A stretch of 38,700 bases of DNA. Source: Candidatus Woesearchaeota archaeon (GTDB taxonomy: Archaea; Nanobdellota; Nanobdellia; Woesearchaeales; SM23-78). Both the position numbers and the translations under genes were made by a program. Location of the stretch: positions 1-38,700 of the forward strand of contig JAFGBP010000068.1 in NCBI GenBank assembly GCA_016933095.1. The letters are read 5' to 3'. The notes beneath the pieces were generated by a model. It did no database searches, was not told where the DNA came from, and worked only from the letters and a program-made list of their open reading frames with translations. Below, in pieces: positions 1-9,451 of this stretch. Within the stretch, counting starts at the first letter, position 1. Each line of letters starts with the position of its first letter.

Positions 1-88
1 AGAGTCGGAAAGCGATTAACCTAGACTCGGCAAAAGGATGTTATTAATAAGCAGTCGCAGCGGGCTACGAAAGATTTTGAACAGAGCC
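1..88 (-). repeat. Truncated copy of the ~88-nt structured intergenic element family (copy E0)
   Basis: Reverse complement reads GGCTCTGTTCAAAATCTTTC-GTAGCCCGCTGCG...CCGAGTCTAGG. It shares the GGCTCTGT flank, the GT(A)GCC start and the CCGAGTCTAG core with the copies at 14462, 15952 and 23546. The other arm lies outside the window. Confidence 0.5.
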
Positions 89-135
89 CGAGGATATGGA
101 AATCTTTATATAAACCAGAATGAAAAAAATTCTCC

Positions 136-2157
136 ATGAGGAAAATAGGGAATAACCTATTAGCAGTAGTTTTAGTTCTATCAATAATCTACTCGCTCTC
201 ACTCTCCATGTGGACGTACAACTCGCTAGAAGAAATCCAAAGGTCTGGAATGCCTGTTCAATTCACCGGCAAGGCATATGGAATGGTCGATATGTGCATC
301 AACTCCGCCCCTAATTTCACTGCAGGGAGCTGCGCGTTCACGATGGGAGGGAGTAACTATGAAATAACCCTTAACCAGGAAGTCCCTTACAACTGCAGCG
401 TCATAGGAAGCGATGCAGACGGAAATACTATTACATTCGCCGCTTACGCCATACTCATCAACAGGACGTTCTCAAATGACACTAGCTTGCCACTTCAGAT
501 GTTGTCGAACGGCACGATCATATTCAACACGACAAGTGAGAACGTAGGCATCTATATTATTCAGCTTCGCGCGACTGATAATTCGGGGTGCAGCAACTCT
601 GTCTTCACAAGGCTATTATCCCTTAACATAAGCAACCAGAATGACCCGCCGTACTTGGTCCAAAACATCTCTGACATAACGTTCAACGAGGGCGAGACTG
701 TCCACGCACTCTACCTCAATAATTACTTTGCAGATCCTGACAATGACCCTTTGAACTACACTGTTGCCGGTAACAGCACTATAACAATCACCATTCTGCC
801 TACGAGCGAGGTCATATTAAGCTCCACTTCTTGTGGTGGCACCGACTATGTAATGTTCACTGCGATGGATCCTTACAACCTCACAGCCGACAGCAACCTC
901 GTCGCCATAAGCTGCGTGTTGAGCGAGCCTCCCCAAAACACCGGCGGGGAAGGTGATGACAGCGGAAGCGGCGGAGGCGGAGGATCTTATGTCTGCCCTC
1001 CCCCAGAGTATGAGTGCTACACTTATCACAAGTGCAACGTAAGCAATCAAAAGCTTGTCCGCTGCATTGATATACATGGATGTGAAAGAGATCACTTCTT
1101 GACGATGGCATGCCAATACGAAGCCCCGGTGGAATGCAACGAGTCATGGGTTTGTTCGGAGTGGAGTTCATGCACCCCATTCGGCATACAGACTAGGAGT
1201 TGTGTGGATATAAATGGGTGTGGGACAAACTATTCTATTCCGATCATGACAAGGGAGTGCGAATACGTTGGGAACTGCAGCGACGGGATAAAGAATTGCC
1301 ATGACAACGCTTGCGAGGAGGGTGTGGACTGCGGCGGACCTTGCGAGCCATGCCAGAGCGTGCAGGTACCATACCCGTTCCCTGAAGAGAAAGGCATAGG
1401 GGTCTACATCCTCACAGGATTCCTCCTGTTACTCCTCACTGGAAGTTTAGGATATCACTATTTCAGGAAGGAGATCAACCAGACGCTCGCCAAGTTCGGA
1501 TGGTTCCTCATGCGCAAGAGAAGGAAGCAGTACCTGCTCTCCAAGGAAGACCAGAAGAAGCTCATGGCCGAGATCATGCCCTTGCAGAACAAGCTTGATA
1601 AGCAGAGCCTTAGCGTCCCATTATATGAGGTTCTAAACAAGTACGACGAGCTGCTTCGATACTACCTGTCTAGAGTGGTCAAGATTAATCCTGAATTTGA
1701 CGAGGAGATGCTGAATGCCAAGATTGAGAAGTCAAAGAGAAAGCTAATACCAGCGCTCCGGGAAGTATTCAAGTCCATGTTCACAGATTATAAGAGAGTG
1801 TCAGGAGATAAAGATCGGATAACCAGGGTCAACGTCATGTTGCTGTTTGAGGAACTCAGGAACATGATCCTCCAAACCTCTGAAGTAACGGTTGGGGAAT
1901 ACCCGCGCGACATTCAGGAGTATAAGGAAAAAGAAGATAGACCAATCTTGGAGAAGGTGACGTACAGCATACTCAATACTTACATAGCCCTTGAGTTCGT
2001 GGAGATAGAGGTCGCGAAGAGAAAATACCTTGAGATCATCAAAGAATATGATAAGATGACGATAGAAGAGGAAGAGGAAGCCTTCCAGATGATACAAAGG
2101 CTGTACAACAACGTGAGCTATGTTAATGGCTGGGCGTGGACTGTGAAGAAGAGATAG
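136..2157 (+). CDS. Large surface protein: N-terminal TM/signal anchor, cadherin/Ig-like repeats, Cys-rich thrombospondin-like segment, TM helix, ~230-aa cytosolic domain
   Basis: 673-aa ORF. N-terminal hydrophobic helix, cadherin-like motifs (FADPDNDPLNYTV), Gly-rich linker, WVCSEWSSCTPFGIQTRSCVD, TM GVYILTGFLLLLLTGSLGYHYF, charged C-terminal region. TATA-like tttatataaa upstream. Confidence 0.85.
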   Translation: MRKIGNNLLAVVLVLSIIYSLSLSMWTYNSLEEIQRSGMPVQFTGKAYGMVDMCINSAPNFTAGSCAFTMGGSNYEITLNQEVPYNCSVIGSDADGNTITFAAYAILINRTFSNDTSLPLQMLSNGTIIFNTTSENVGIYIIQLRATDNSGCSNSVFTRLLSLNISNQNDPPYLVQNISDITFNEGETVHALYLNNYFADPDNDPLNYTVAGNSTITITILPTSEVILSSTSCGGTDYVMFTAMDPYNLTADSNLVAISCVLSEPPQNTGGEGDDSGSGGGGGSYVCPPPEYECYTYHKCNVSNQKLVRCIDIHGCERDHFLTMACQYEAPVECNESWVCSEWSSCTPFGIQTRSCVDINGCGTNYSIPIMTRECEYVGNCSDGIKNCHDNACEEGVDCGGPCEPCQSVQVPYPFPEEKGIGVYILTGFLLLLLTGSLGYHYFRKEINQTLAKFGWFLMRKRRKQYLLSKEDQKKLMAEIMPLQNKLDKQSLSVPLYEVLNKYDELLRYYLSRVVKINPEFDEEMLNAKIEKSKRKLIPALREVFKSMFTDYKRVSGDKDRITRVNVMLLFEELRNMILQTSEVTVGEYPRDIQEYKEKEDRPILEKVTYSILNTYIALEFVEIEVAKRKYLEIIKEYDKMTIEEEEEAFQMIQRLYNNVSYVNGWAWTVKKR

Positions 2158-2254
2158 GGATAAGAGATAGTGATATCTCAGTTGCGATTCTGTTCTGATA
2201 TTTTATTTCTAATATTTTATTTATAGCCAAAGCCTCCCCACCCCCTGCCAAAAA

Positions 2255-2318
2255 ACTTATAAATAAGTTCTCTCAGTTAGCTCAGTTAACTAAGTTAATT
2301 AACTTATTTCACTAAGTA
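2255..2318 (+). promoter_or_regulatory. TATA box plus 9-bp-periodic repeat array, candidate RHH operator
   Basis: CTTATAAATAAG followed by CTCAGTTAG-CTCAGTTAA-CTAAGTTAA and the inverted TTAACTTAT, directly upstream of the first RHH ORF. Confidence 0.55.
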
Positions 2319-2330
2319 GGTCGACTCATC

Positions 2331-2471
2331 TTGGTTAACATAAACATCGAGATCTCTGAAGAGCTTCACAAAGAGATAAAGCTCGCCTCAATCATGCAGG
2401 ACACCACTCTAAAGGATTACATCATCAAGATTCTGGAGAAGAAGACAAAGGAACTGAAGATAAAGCTGTAG
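2331..2471 (+). CDS. Small ribbon-helix-helix (CopG/Arc-like) protein, copy 1
   Basis: TTG start. Translation (M)VNINIEISEELHKEIKLASIMQDTTLKDYIIKILEKKTKELKIKL* (46 aa), below the supplied ORF cutoff. Confidence 0.75.
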   Translation: MVNINIEISEELHKEIKLASIMQDTTLKDYIIKILEKKTKELKIKL

Positions 2472-2482
2472 CAGGAAGTAGA

Positions 2483-2623
2483 ATGGTCAATATAAACATC
2501 GAAATCCCGGAAGAGACTCACAAGAAAATCAAGATACTAGCAGCTACAGAAGGAAAATCCCTCAAGGAACTCATAATCAAAGCCCTGGATGAGAAAGCAG
2601 AGAAGGTCAAGCTCAAACTATAG
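2483..2623 (+). CDS. Small ribbon-helix-helix protein, copy 2
   Basis: MVNINIEIPEETHKKIKILAATEGKSLKELIIKALDEKAEKVKLKL* (46 aa), paralogous to the flanking copies. Confidence 0.8.
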   Translation: MVNINIEIPEETHKKIKILAATEGKSLKELIIKALDEKAEKVKLKL

Positions 2624-2631
2624 GTGCTCAA

Positions 2632-2763
2632 ATGCCAAATGTAAACATCGAAATCCCTGAAGAAGTGCACAAGAAGATCAAAATACTGTCAGCGACAGAA
2701 GGAGTCTCGCTCAAGGAACTCATAATCAAAGCATTGGAAGAGGAAGTGAAAAGGAACCATTAA
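2632..2763 (+). CDS. Small ribbon-helix-helix protein, copy 3
   Basis: MPNVNIEIPEEVHKKIKILSATEGVSLKELIIKALEEEVKRNH* (43 aa). Confidence 0.8.
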   Translation: MPNVNIEIPEEVHKKIKILSATEGVSLKELIIKALEEEVKRNH

Positions 2764-2782
2764 GAGACTATATTAGGAGAGC

Positions 2783-5700
2783 ATGATGGAAGACAGCAAA
2801 GCTAACAAATCCCATTGGACAGAGAAGGCGGCGATCATCGTATTCGCAGTGCTCTTAGTCATAGCAATGGCTCTCCTTGCTTCTTCAGTCTCTTTCGACA
2901 ATCACCCACTCATAAGCCCTAACAGCACGACGCGACCAGATAACACTGATGATCTCGTTTGCACGTGGAACGCATCCGCCGACTCGACTTCTGAAAACGT
3001 GACGTGGTTCAACGGCAGCGCGCAGGTGCTGAACGACACGGACGTGCTCACATCCACGTCTACTCTGCCATCCGCTTACACTTTGAGAGGGGAATCATGG
3101 ACTTGCCAAGTCGTCATCGGCAATGGTACAGACAGCATGAACCTATCTACGAACGTGACAATAAAGAACGCAGCCCCCACCCAACCAACTCTCGTAAACA
3201 AGACGAGCTCACTGATTGAGAACCAAACCGTAGTGTACGAGGACGTGGCCAATAACTTCACCCTCGCTTCTACAGACCCTGACGACGACACCGTGACTTA
3301 CGGCTACATCGGACAGCTCCCCCAGACAGGAAGCACCTCGTTTGATTCGAATACAGGAGTGTTCATATGGACGCCAGTCCAAAGCAGCGTCGCGGTCAAC
3401 ATTACGTTCTACGCAACTGACAACTACGGCGGAAACCCAGGAATCACGGCTAAGAAGGTGCAGTTCAACGTGACTTACGTGAATGACGCACCAACGTTCT
3501 CACCAGCATTGAGCACGCAGAACATCTCTGAAGGTGAAATATTCAATTACGCAGTGCATGGAAGCGACGAGGAGGGCAACATCCCTCTAAACATATCCAT
3601 GAACGTCAACCCCAGCCTAGATTTGGAAATAAGCGCAATCAATACCACCTCTTCACTGATCCAGTTCCAGAGCAACAGGAGCGCCACATACTCAGAATCA
3701 GGAAACTACACAGTCTCGCTAAACATAACAGACAGCCTGAACGCGAGCGCCGTCTACAACTTCACGCTGGAAATAATCTCGGTCAACCTAGACCCAGTGC
3801 TTGATTTCATTCCCATGTACAACTTCACGCAAGGCCAATACTACGCCTTCAATGTGACTGCCAGCGACCCGGACGACAATGCCACACTGAACTTCAGCAT
3901 CACATCATCCGGATGCCTATATTCAGGGATATGGAACATCACGACCACCAACAGCAGCCAGAACGCAACCGGCCTTATCAACCTGACGAACGTGACGAAC
4001 GAGCACGTCGTGTGCAGGAACATACATATCACAGTCGTTGACGACAAAGGAGCTGAGGACTCTCAAGACGTGTTCTTGAACATTTCTAACACAAACGATC
4101 CCCCAATCGTAGAAGTCCTCAGCTTCTATTCTTCTAACACTGCACAGCAGCAGAACATCACTAACCTGACAGCGTACGCAAACGCAGCCTTCACTTACAG
4201 GGTAAACGCGTCGGACCCCGACACCTTGACTTATGAGGGAGAAACCCTTACTTATTCAGACAACGCAACGATCTTCAACATAAGCAGTTCCGACGGAGAG
4301 ATATCATTCACCCCCTCTTATTCCGACGTGGGAAACCAAACCATCAACATCACAGTAACGGATGACGAAGGGCTGTATGGGTCGATGATAATCAACTTCA
4401 CGATCCTGAACAACTCAGCTCCGACCCTCAACCGGACAGGAAACGTTACGTGTTATGAGGACGTGCTGTGCACAATTTTCATCAATGCATCAGACCCGGA
4501 CTCTGACAACCTTACCTTCACAAGCAACGACACGGGCGTGTTCAACATCATATACAATTCTAGCCAATATCCTGTAACAACGGCCATTGTTAACTTAACA
4601 GGCACTCAGAGCCAGGTGGGAAACCACAGCGTCCTCATAACGGTGGCAGATCCCAAGGGGTCTGCTGATAACGAGACAATCCTAGTCACGATCCTCAACA
4701 CGAACGACGCTCCACAGCTGGTCGACTTCAGCTTCCCGAAAATCGTGGAGACATTCCCCCTCTCGCTGATAATCAATGCCAATGACGAAGACTACCAACT
4801 CAGCCCCACATATGAGTATGTGAACTTCAGCATAATCAACAATACTGGAGGCCTATTGTTCAACATCTCAACGCTGCAAAACGCTAGCAACCACACATAC
4901 GGCCAAATAACATACACTCCCCAAATAGGAGACGCTGGAAACTACAGCGTGAACGTCACTGCAACTGACTACTACGGTTTAACGCACACAGTGATGAAGA
5001 ACTTCACGATCCTAGCAAAGAGCCAGCCCCCGAACATAACATACGTAAATCCTTACGGAACTCCTCTCAGCAACTACACGATCTTCGCATATGCAGACGC
5101 AAATTCCTTCACAAGCAACACAACAGACATAAACCTGACAGAGAACATGAGCGTCACGTACGTCGTGAACGCGACTGACGAGCTCCCTCTCGTGAACATA
5201 AGCTTCACATGGTATGTGGATGGAAGCCAAGTGGCTACCACGCAGGCCTACAACGCGACTTATCCATTTACGTCGCCGCGAACCAGCAACATCACCGTAA
5301 TAGTCGGAGATGAATACTACGAGAACGTTAGCTTCACCTGGAATGCCACGATAGCAGACATAAACCGAGCCCCTTCATTGATAAACGACCTGCTCAACAT
5401 AACGGCCAACGGGACAACGGTCTTCAACGAGTACTTCATGAGATCGTACGTCGGGACTCACTTTATCGACCCGGATGACGACCTTGACGGCGATCTCGTA
5501 TTCGACATCAACGAGACAAGCACGCTATCGTACAACTCCACCAGCTGCAGCGTAGCCGAGCTGGAGTTCGAAAACCAATCCCTAAGAGTGAGGCCCACGG
5601 AAATCGGTAACTGCACAGTTACGTTCACCGCCTTGGACTATGCAGGGCTCAATGTCACAAGCAACGAAGTCCTTATCATAACAACGGAAGTCAGCAATGA

Positions 5701-6520
5701 GACGACAGAAGTCGAGGTGCCGCAGCCTACCAGCGGAGGAGGCGGAAGCTCAAGAAGCAGCCCCTTCCCGGTCCCGATAACTAAGGAAGACATCAAGCCT
5801 CAGGCGATCGAGATCGTGGTGCCTGACATAGTCACAGTGTACGAGAACAAGACAGTCGTGATCCCGGTCATGATCCAGAATACCTGGAACTCCACGCTTT
5901 ACGGGATCCAGATGAACGTGAGCTCGGTCCCGCCCGGAGTCAGCTTTGAGTTCTCAGAGGACTACTTCAATGAATTGAGGAAGGGAGAGACGCAAAACCT
6001 AACCCTCTCAGTGTTCAACTACAGGATGGGTGAGGATTACGAGCTAAAGATTACGGGGAACGTGACAGACCCTGACACTGACGACGCAGCGTACGTGTTC
6101 CTCAACACGATCGAGCAGTCAGAGGCAGGAAAAGACGTAGAAACAAAAGTCACCTTCGCACAGGACCTATTGAATCAGAACCCTGAGTGCATGGAGCTGA
6201 ACGAGCTGCTTGCAAAGGCCAAGGACGAACTAAATCAAGGCGGGGACCGAGAAGAGATATCCCACATCGTAGATGGAGTGATAGAGGGGTGCAAGTACCT
6301 GGTCAGCGTATCTAAGAAGACAGTCCAGAAGCCCGAGACGATCGTCAGCAAAATAATCAAAGACGAGAACAGGAAATACCTTCACTTCTTCCTGGGGCTG
6401 GCCCTCGTAATTACTGCAGGAGTGCTTTTAATAAAAAGGAATCGGGCTTCAAGGAAAAGGAAGGAAGAGGAAGAGAAGAAAGCCAAGCAAAAAGAGGAAG
6501 AAGAAGGGGCTTACTGGTAA
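2783..6520 (+). CDS. Giant cadherin/Ig-like repeat surface protein with N- and C-terminal TM helices
   Basis: 1245-aa ORF with many DPD(x)D..L.(F/Y) repeats and N-glycosylation-type NxS/T sites, GGGGSSRSS linker, C-terminal TM (FFLGLALVITAGVLLI) and KR/E-rich tail. Confidence 0.85.
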   Translation: MMEDSKANKSHWTEKAAIIVFAVLLVIAMALLASSVSFDNHPLISPNSTTRPDNTDDLVCTWNASADSTSENVTWFNGSAQVLNDTDVLTSTSTLPSAYTLRGESWTCQVVIGNGTDSMNLSTNVTIKNAAPTQPTLVNKTSSLIENQTVVYEDVANNFTLASTDPDDDTVTYGYIGQLPQTGSTSFDSNTGVFIWTPVQSSVAVNITFYATDNYGGNPGITAKKVQFNVTYVNDAPTFSPALSTQNISEGEIFNYAVHGSDEEGNIPLNISMNVNPSLDLEISAINTTSSLIQFQSNRSATYSESGNYTVSLNITDSLNASAVYNFTLEIISVNLDPVLDFIPMYNFTQGQYYAFNVTASDPDDNATLNFSITSSGCLYSGIWNITTTNSSQNATGLINLTNVTNEHVVCRNIHITVVDDKGAEDSQDVFLNISNTNDPPIVEVLSFYSSNTAQQQNITNLTAYANAAFTYRVNASDPDTLTYEGETLTYSDNATIFNISSSDGEISFTPSYSDVGNQTINITVTDDEGLYGSMIINFTILNNSAPTLNRTGNVTCYEDVLCTIFINASDPDSDNLTFTSNDTGVFNIIYNSSQYPVTTAIVNLTGTQSQVGNHSVLITVADPKGSADNETILVTILNTNDAPQLVDFSFPKIVETFPLSLIINANDEDYQLSPTYEYVNFSIINNTGGLLFNISTLQNASNHTYGQITYTPQIGDAGNYSVNVTATDYYGLTHTVMKNFTILAKSQPPNITYVNPYGTPLSNYTIFAYADANSFTSNTTDINLTENMSVTYVVNATDELPLVNISFTWYVDGSQVATTQAYNATYPFTSPRTSNITVIVGDEYYENVSFTWNATIADINRAPSLINDLLNITANGTTVFNEYFMRSYVGTHFIDPDDDLDGDLVFDINETSTLSYNSTSCSVAELEFENQSLRVRPTEIGNCTVTFTALDYAGLNVTSNEVLIITTEVSNETTEVEVPQPTSGGGGSSRSSPFPVPITKEDIKPQAIEIVVPDIVTVYENKTVVIPVMIQNTWNSTLYGIQMNVSSVPPGVSFEFSEDYFNELRKGETQNLTLSVFNYRMGEDYELKITGNVTDPDTDDAAYVFLNTIEQSEAGKDVETKVTFAQDLLNQNPECMELNELLAKAKDELNQGGDREEISHIVDGVIEGCKYLVSVSKKTVQKPETIVSKIIKDENRKYLHFFLGLALVITAGVLLIKRNRASRKRKEEEEKKAKQKEEEEGAYW

Positions 6521-6558
6521 GATATAAACGGAAAATCTTAGAATTAACCACATATTCT

Positions 6559-7221
6559 CTATTTGACGCCTTTCCCCCGAAGCATGGTGTAGAGCTCGTT
6601 CACAGGCTTGAAATATATCTTTTTCTTCTCCTCATCAAGCCCATCATATATTTGTATTATCTCCTGATAAGCCCTCTTAGCCGCAGATGGGTCCTTCTCA
6701 GACCATCGCCTGCTGTTGTCGAGCAGGATGTTCATCTTGACGACTGTGCGCTCGTTCTCGCTAAGAGGCCTTTCCTGAAGAAGCGACTTGTGGTCTGATG
6801 AAAGGGAGCTGTGGAAAAGGTCGCGCATGCGCTCGAAGAAAGATCTCTTCTCATAATGGGTTATTATCATGTCATCGACAAGGGTCTTGAACTCGTGCAG
6901 GAGGTTCTGCAGCTCTTCCTTTGAGAATATGCGGCTGACGTGCTCCATCTCTGAGATGCGCTCAAGCACGTGGTCTGTACGCTCCTGAAGCTCGGGCGGA
7001 AAGTATACTTTCTTCAGCTCCTTCATGAGCTCTGCAGAAGTGAACTCGTAGTCTATGTTGATGTACTTCTTGAAGAACCCGCGGATCAGGTCGTAGACCT
7101 CCCGCTCGCTGATGAATGCCTTGTCAGAGATCTGGCGGATCTTATGGGCCACGGCCTTTTTCAGGATCGACTTATTCACTACTTTGGACTCTAGCTCGCC
7201 TCTTTTTTCAGCCATTCTCAA
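6559..7221 (-). CDS. Soluble helical protein resembling the cytosolic tail of the 673-aa surface protein
   Basis: 220-aa ORF. Ends AKRAYQEIIQIYDGLDEEKKKIYFKPVNELYTML, versus AKRKYLEIIKEYDKMTIEEEEEAFQMIQRLYNNV in the 136-2157 product. TATA upstream (tttatatat). Confidence 0.7.
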   Translation of the reverse strand: MRMAEKRGELESKVVNKSILKKAVAHKIRQISDKAFISEREVYDLIRGFFKKYINIDYEFTSAELMKELKKVYFPPELQERTDHVLERISEMEHVSRIFSKEELQNLLHEFKTLVDDMIITHYEKRSFFERMRDLFHSSLSSDHKSLLQERPLSENERTVVKMNILLDNSRRWSEKDPSAAKRAYQEIIQIYDGLDEEKKKIYFKPVNELYTMLRGKGVK

Positions 7222-7261
7222 AGGGACAACTGGGCGGGATGATATATAAATATTGCTATAA

Positions 7262-7372
7262 GTCCTTCAAGGAGTGCCACCTAGCGCAGTACTCAGTTCA
7301 TTCGTCGAATATAATAAGAATCGGAAAAACAGGCCATTAACCGGCGACACGGAGCGTGGCACTCCTTTGGAC
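7262..7372 (-). repeat. Structured intergenic element family, copy E1 (core 7274-7362, 89 nt)
   Basis: Terminal stem GTCC-(ttc)-AAGGAGTGCCAC / GTGGCACTCCTT-(t)-GGAC. The reverse-complement core GTGCCACGCTCCGT...TGTTTTTCCGATTCT...GCGCTAGGTGGCAC aligns with the copy at 14462. Confidence 0.75.
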
Positions 7373-7439
7373 CCTGTCTTCGTTATAAGAAAGCTTTTTA
7401 TAGTAGTAATGAGAAAAAAACGATAAAAAGGGGTAATAC

Positions 7440-8450
7440 ATGGAACCAGAGGAATACCAGAAGGTTAGAGACCCGGCTTTTGAGGCGAAGATCAAGTTCT
7501 ACCAGGACAAGTTCGAGGAGATCCGGCAGGAGATCGGAAAAACTGTCATAGGCCAGCATGATGTCATAAATGGCCTGATAGAAGCCCTTATAGCGAACGG
7601 CCACACCCTTGTGGAAGGGATTCCTGGGATCGGAAAGACCCTGTTGGTCAAGACAATAGCCAAGATAACAGGCTGTGCATTCTCAAGAATCCAATTCACC
7701 CCAGACCTGCTACCTACGGACATCGTGGGAGTCACGACGTACGAGGAAGGCCGGGGATTCTTCACGGTCAAAGGCCCCATATTCGCGAACTTCGTGCTTG
7801 CAGATGAGATCAACCGAAGCCCGCCAAAAGTCCAGTCGGCTCTGCTCGAGAGCATGCAGGAGAAGCAGGCCACGATCGGAAAGGAGACTTTCCGCCTCCC
7901 AAGCCCATTCTTCGTCATGGCAACCCAAAACCCGATCGAGAACCTGGGAACCTACAAGCTGCCCGAAGCACAGGTTGACAGGTTCCTGTACAAGCTGGTC
8001 ATGACCTATCCTGAGCCTGAAGAAGAGGTTCAGGTCCTGAGGACCAACATGACCATATTCAGCTTCGACAACTACGACATCGCAAGGGTGCTCACGCCTG
8101 ACGAGATCGTGCGCGCCCAGGAGTTCGTGAAGAAGGTCTACACTGACAAGAAGATCGAGAACTACATAATCCAGATCGTGGAAGCCACCAGAAAGCCCAG
8201 GAAGTATGATGTGAAGATGGGGAAGTTCATAGACACTGGTGGCAGTCCAAGGGCCAGCATCGCCTTATACATAGCGTCCAAGGCACACGCCCTGCTGATG
8301 GGCCGCGGATACGTCACTGCAAACGACGTCAAGGAAGTCGCTTATAATTGTCTGAGGCACAGGATACTTCTCAATTTCGAGGGAGAGGCAGAGAACATCA
8401 AGACTGACCAGATCATAAAGGAGATACTGGAGAAAGTGCCGATCCTGTAA
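7440..8450 (+). CDS. MoxR-family AAA+ ATPase
   Basis: Walker A GIPGIGKT, ADEINRSPPKVQSALLESMQE, MATQNPIENLGTYKLPEAQVDRF. Confidence 0.95.
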   Translation: MEPEEYQKVRDPAFEAKIKFYQDKFEEIRQEIGKTVIGQHDVINGLIEALIANGHTLVEGIPGIGKTLLVKTIAKITGCAFSRIQFTPDLLPTDIVGVTTYEEGRGFFTVKGPIFANFVLADEINRSPPKVQSALLESMQEKQATIGKETFRLPSPFFVMATQNPIENLGTYKLPEAQVDRFLYKLVMTYPEPEEEVQVLRTNMTIFSFDNYDIARVLTPDEIVRAQEFVKKVYTDKKIENYIIQIVEATRKPRKYDVKMGKFIDTGGSPRASIALYIASKAHALLMGRGYVTANDVKEVAYNCLRHRILLNFEGEAENIKTDQIIKEILEKVPIL

Positions 8451-8541
8451 GTCAGTAAGCCTGCCTTTACAGCTTCAAAATTCCTCCCCACACCAGACAC
8501 TAAAACTATATGTTGAACATCAGATTACAAGGTGAACGTCT

Positions 8542-9441
8542 TTGCCAATAAAAGAGCTAAAGCTTGAACTCACGCCGAGATTCCACAAGGTCAAGCTAAA
8601 GGCCAGGATAGACGTATTGAACAAGGTGCTTGAAGGCAACTGGAACACGCTGTTCAAAGGGCAGGGCCTGGAGTTCGCGGGGTACAGGCAGTACACTTAC
8701 GGAGATGACGCGAGCAAGATAGACTGGAGCGCCTCACTTAGGGCCCACGAGATACTGGTGAGAGAACTTGAGGAGTACAGGAACTTCAATGTCTTCTTCC
8801 TCCTTGACGTCTCGAACAGCATGCTGTTCTCATCCACAGGGAAGCTCAAGGCAGAGTATGGGGCCGAGCTAGTGCACAGCTTGGCATTCGCGCTCCTGAA
8901 TAACGGCGACGCCATAGGACTCGGCATGTTCTCAGACCGGTTGACGACCAAGATCATCCCTAATCTCGGCAAAGGAGTCTTTTACAGGATGACGAGGCAG
9001 CTCTCAGACCCTAACAACTACGGCGGAGAGTACAACCTTCCGAAAGTTATACAGTACATAACGTCGTTCCTGCAGGACCGAAGCGTCATCATCATCGTGT
9101 CCGACTTCATAGGGCTTCCCGAGGGTTGGCACAGCTACCTGAATATCCTCGCCGGCCGCTACGATGTGATAGGAATCATGATAAGAGACCCGAGGGACTA
9201 CGAGATTCCGAAGATCAGCGGCCAGTTCCTCATTGAAGACCCTTACGGCACAGGGAAGATTTACATCGACAGCAACCAGTACAAGAAGAGGTTCGAGGCA
9301 GAAGTGAAGAAGGAAGAGGATCTCCTCAGGAGCTCGTTCGAGAAGTCAAAGCTCGGATTCGTATCCTTAAGGACAAACCAAGAATTTCATGAACCGATCC
9401 TCAAGTATTTCAAGAAGAGGATGGCCCTGATGAGAGGATGA
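8542..9441 (+). CDS. DUF58 domain protein (VWA-like fold)
   Basis: GNWNTLFKGQGLEFAGYRQYTYGDDASKIDWSASLRAHEILVRELEEYRN, LDVSNSM; immediately downstream of moxR; TTG start. Confidence 0.9.
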   Translation: MPIKELKLELTPRFHKVKLKARIDVLNKVLEGNWNTLFKGQGLEFAGYRQYTYGDDASKIDWSASLRAHEILVRELEEYRNFNVFFLLDVSNSMLFSSTGKLKAEYGAELVHSLAFALLNNGDAIGLGMFSDRLTTKIIPNLGKGVFYRMTRQLSDPNNYGGEYNLPKVIQYITSFLQDRSVIIIVSDFIGLPEGWHSYLNILAGRYDVIGIMIRDPRDYEIPKISGQFLIEDPYGTGKIYIDSNQYKKRFEAEVKKEEDLLRSSFEKSKLGFVSLRTNQEFHEPILKYFKKRMALMRG

Positions 9442-9451
9442 AGGTGAAAGC

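Noticed and set aside
7274-7362. Element E1/E2 read as tRNA (acceptor-like GTGCCAC, CTAGCGCAGT resembling a D arm, ~88 nt like class II tRNA)
   Set aside because: No canonical T arm (GTTCRANNC flanked by a 5-bp stem) and no convincing anticodon stem-loop in any copy; tRNA ancestry remains speculative.
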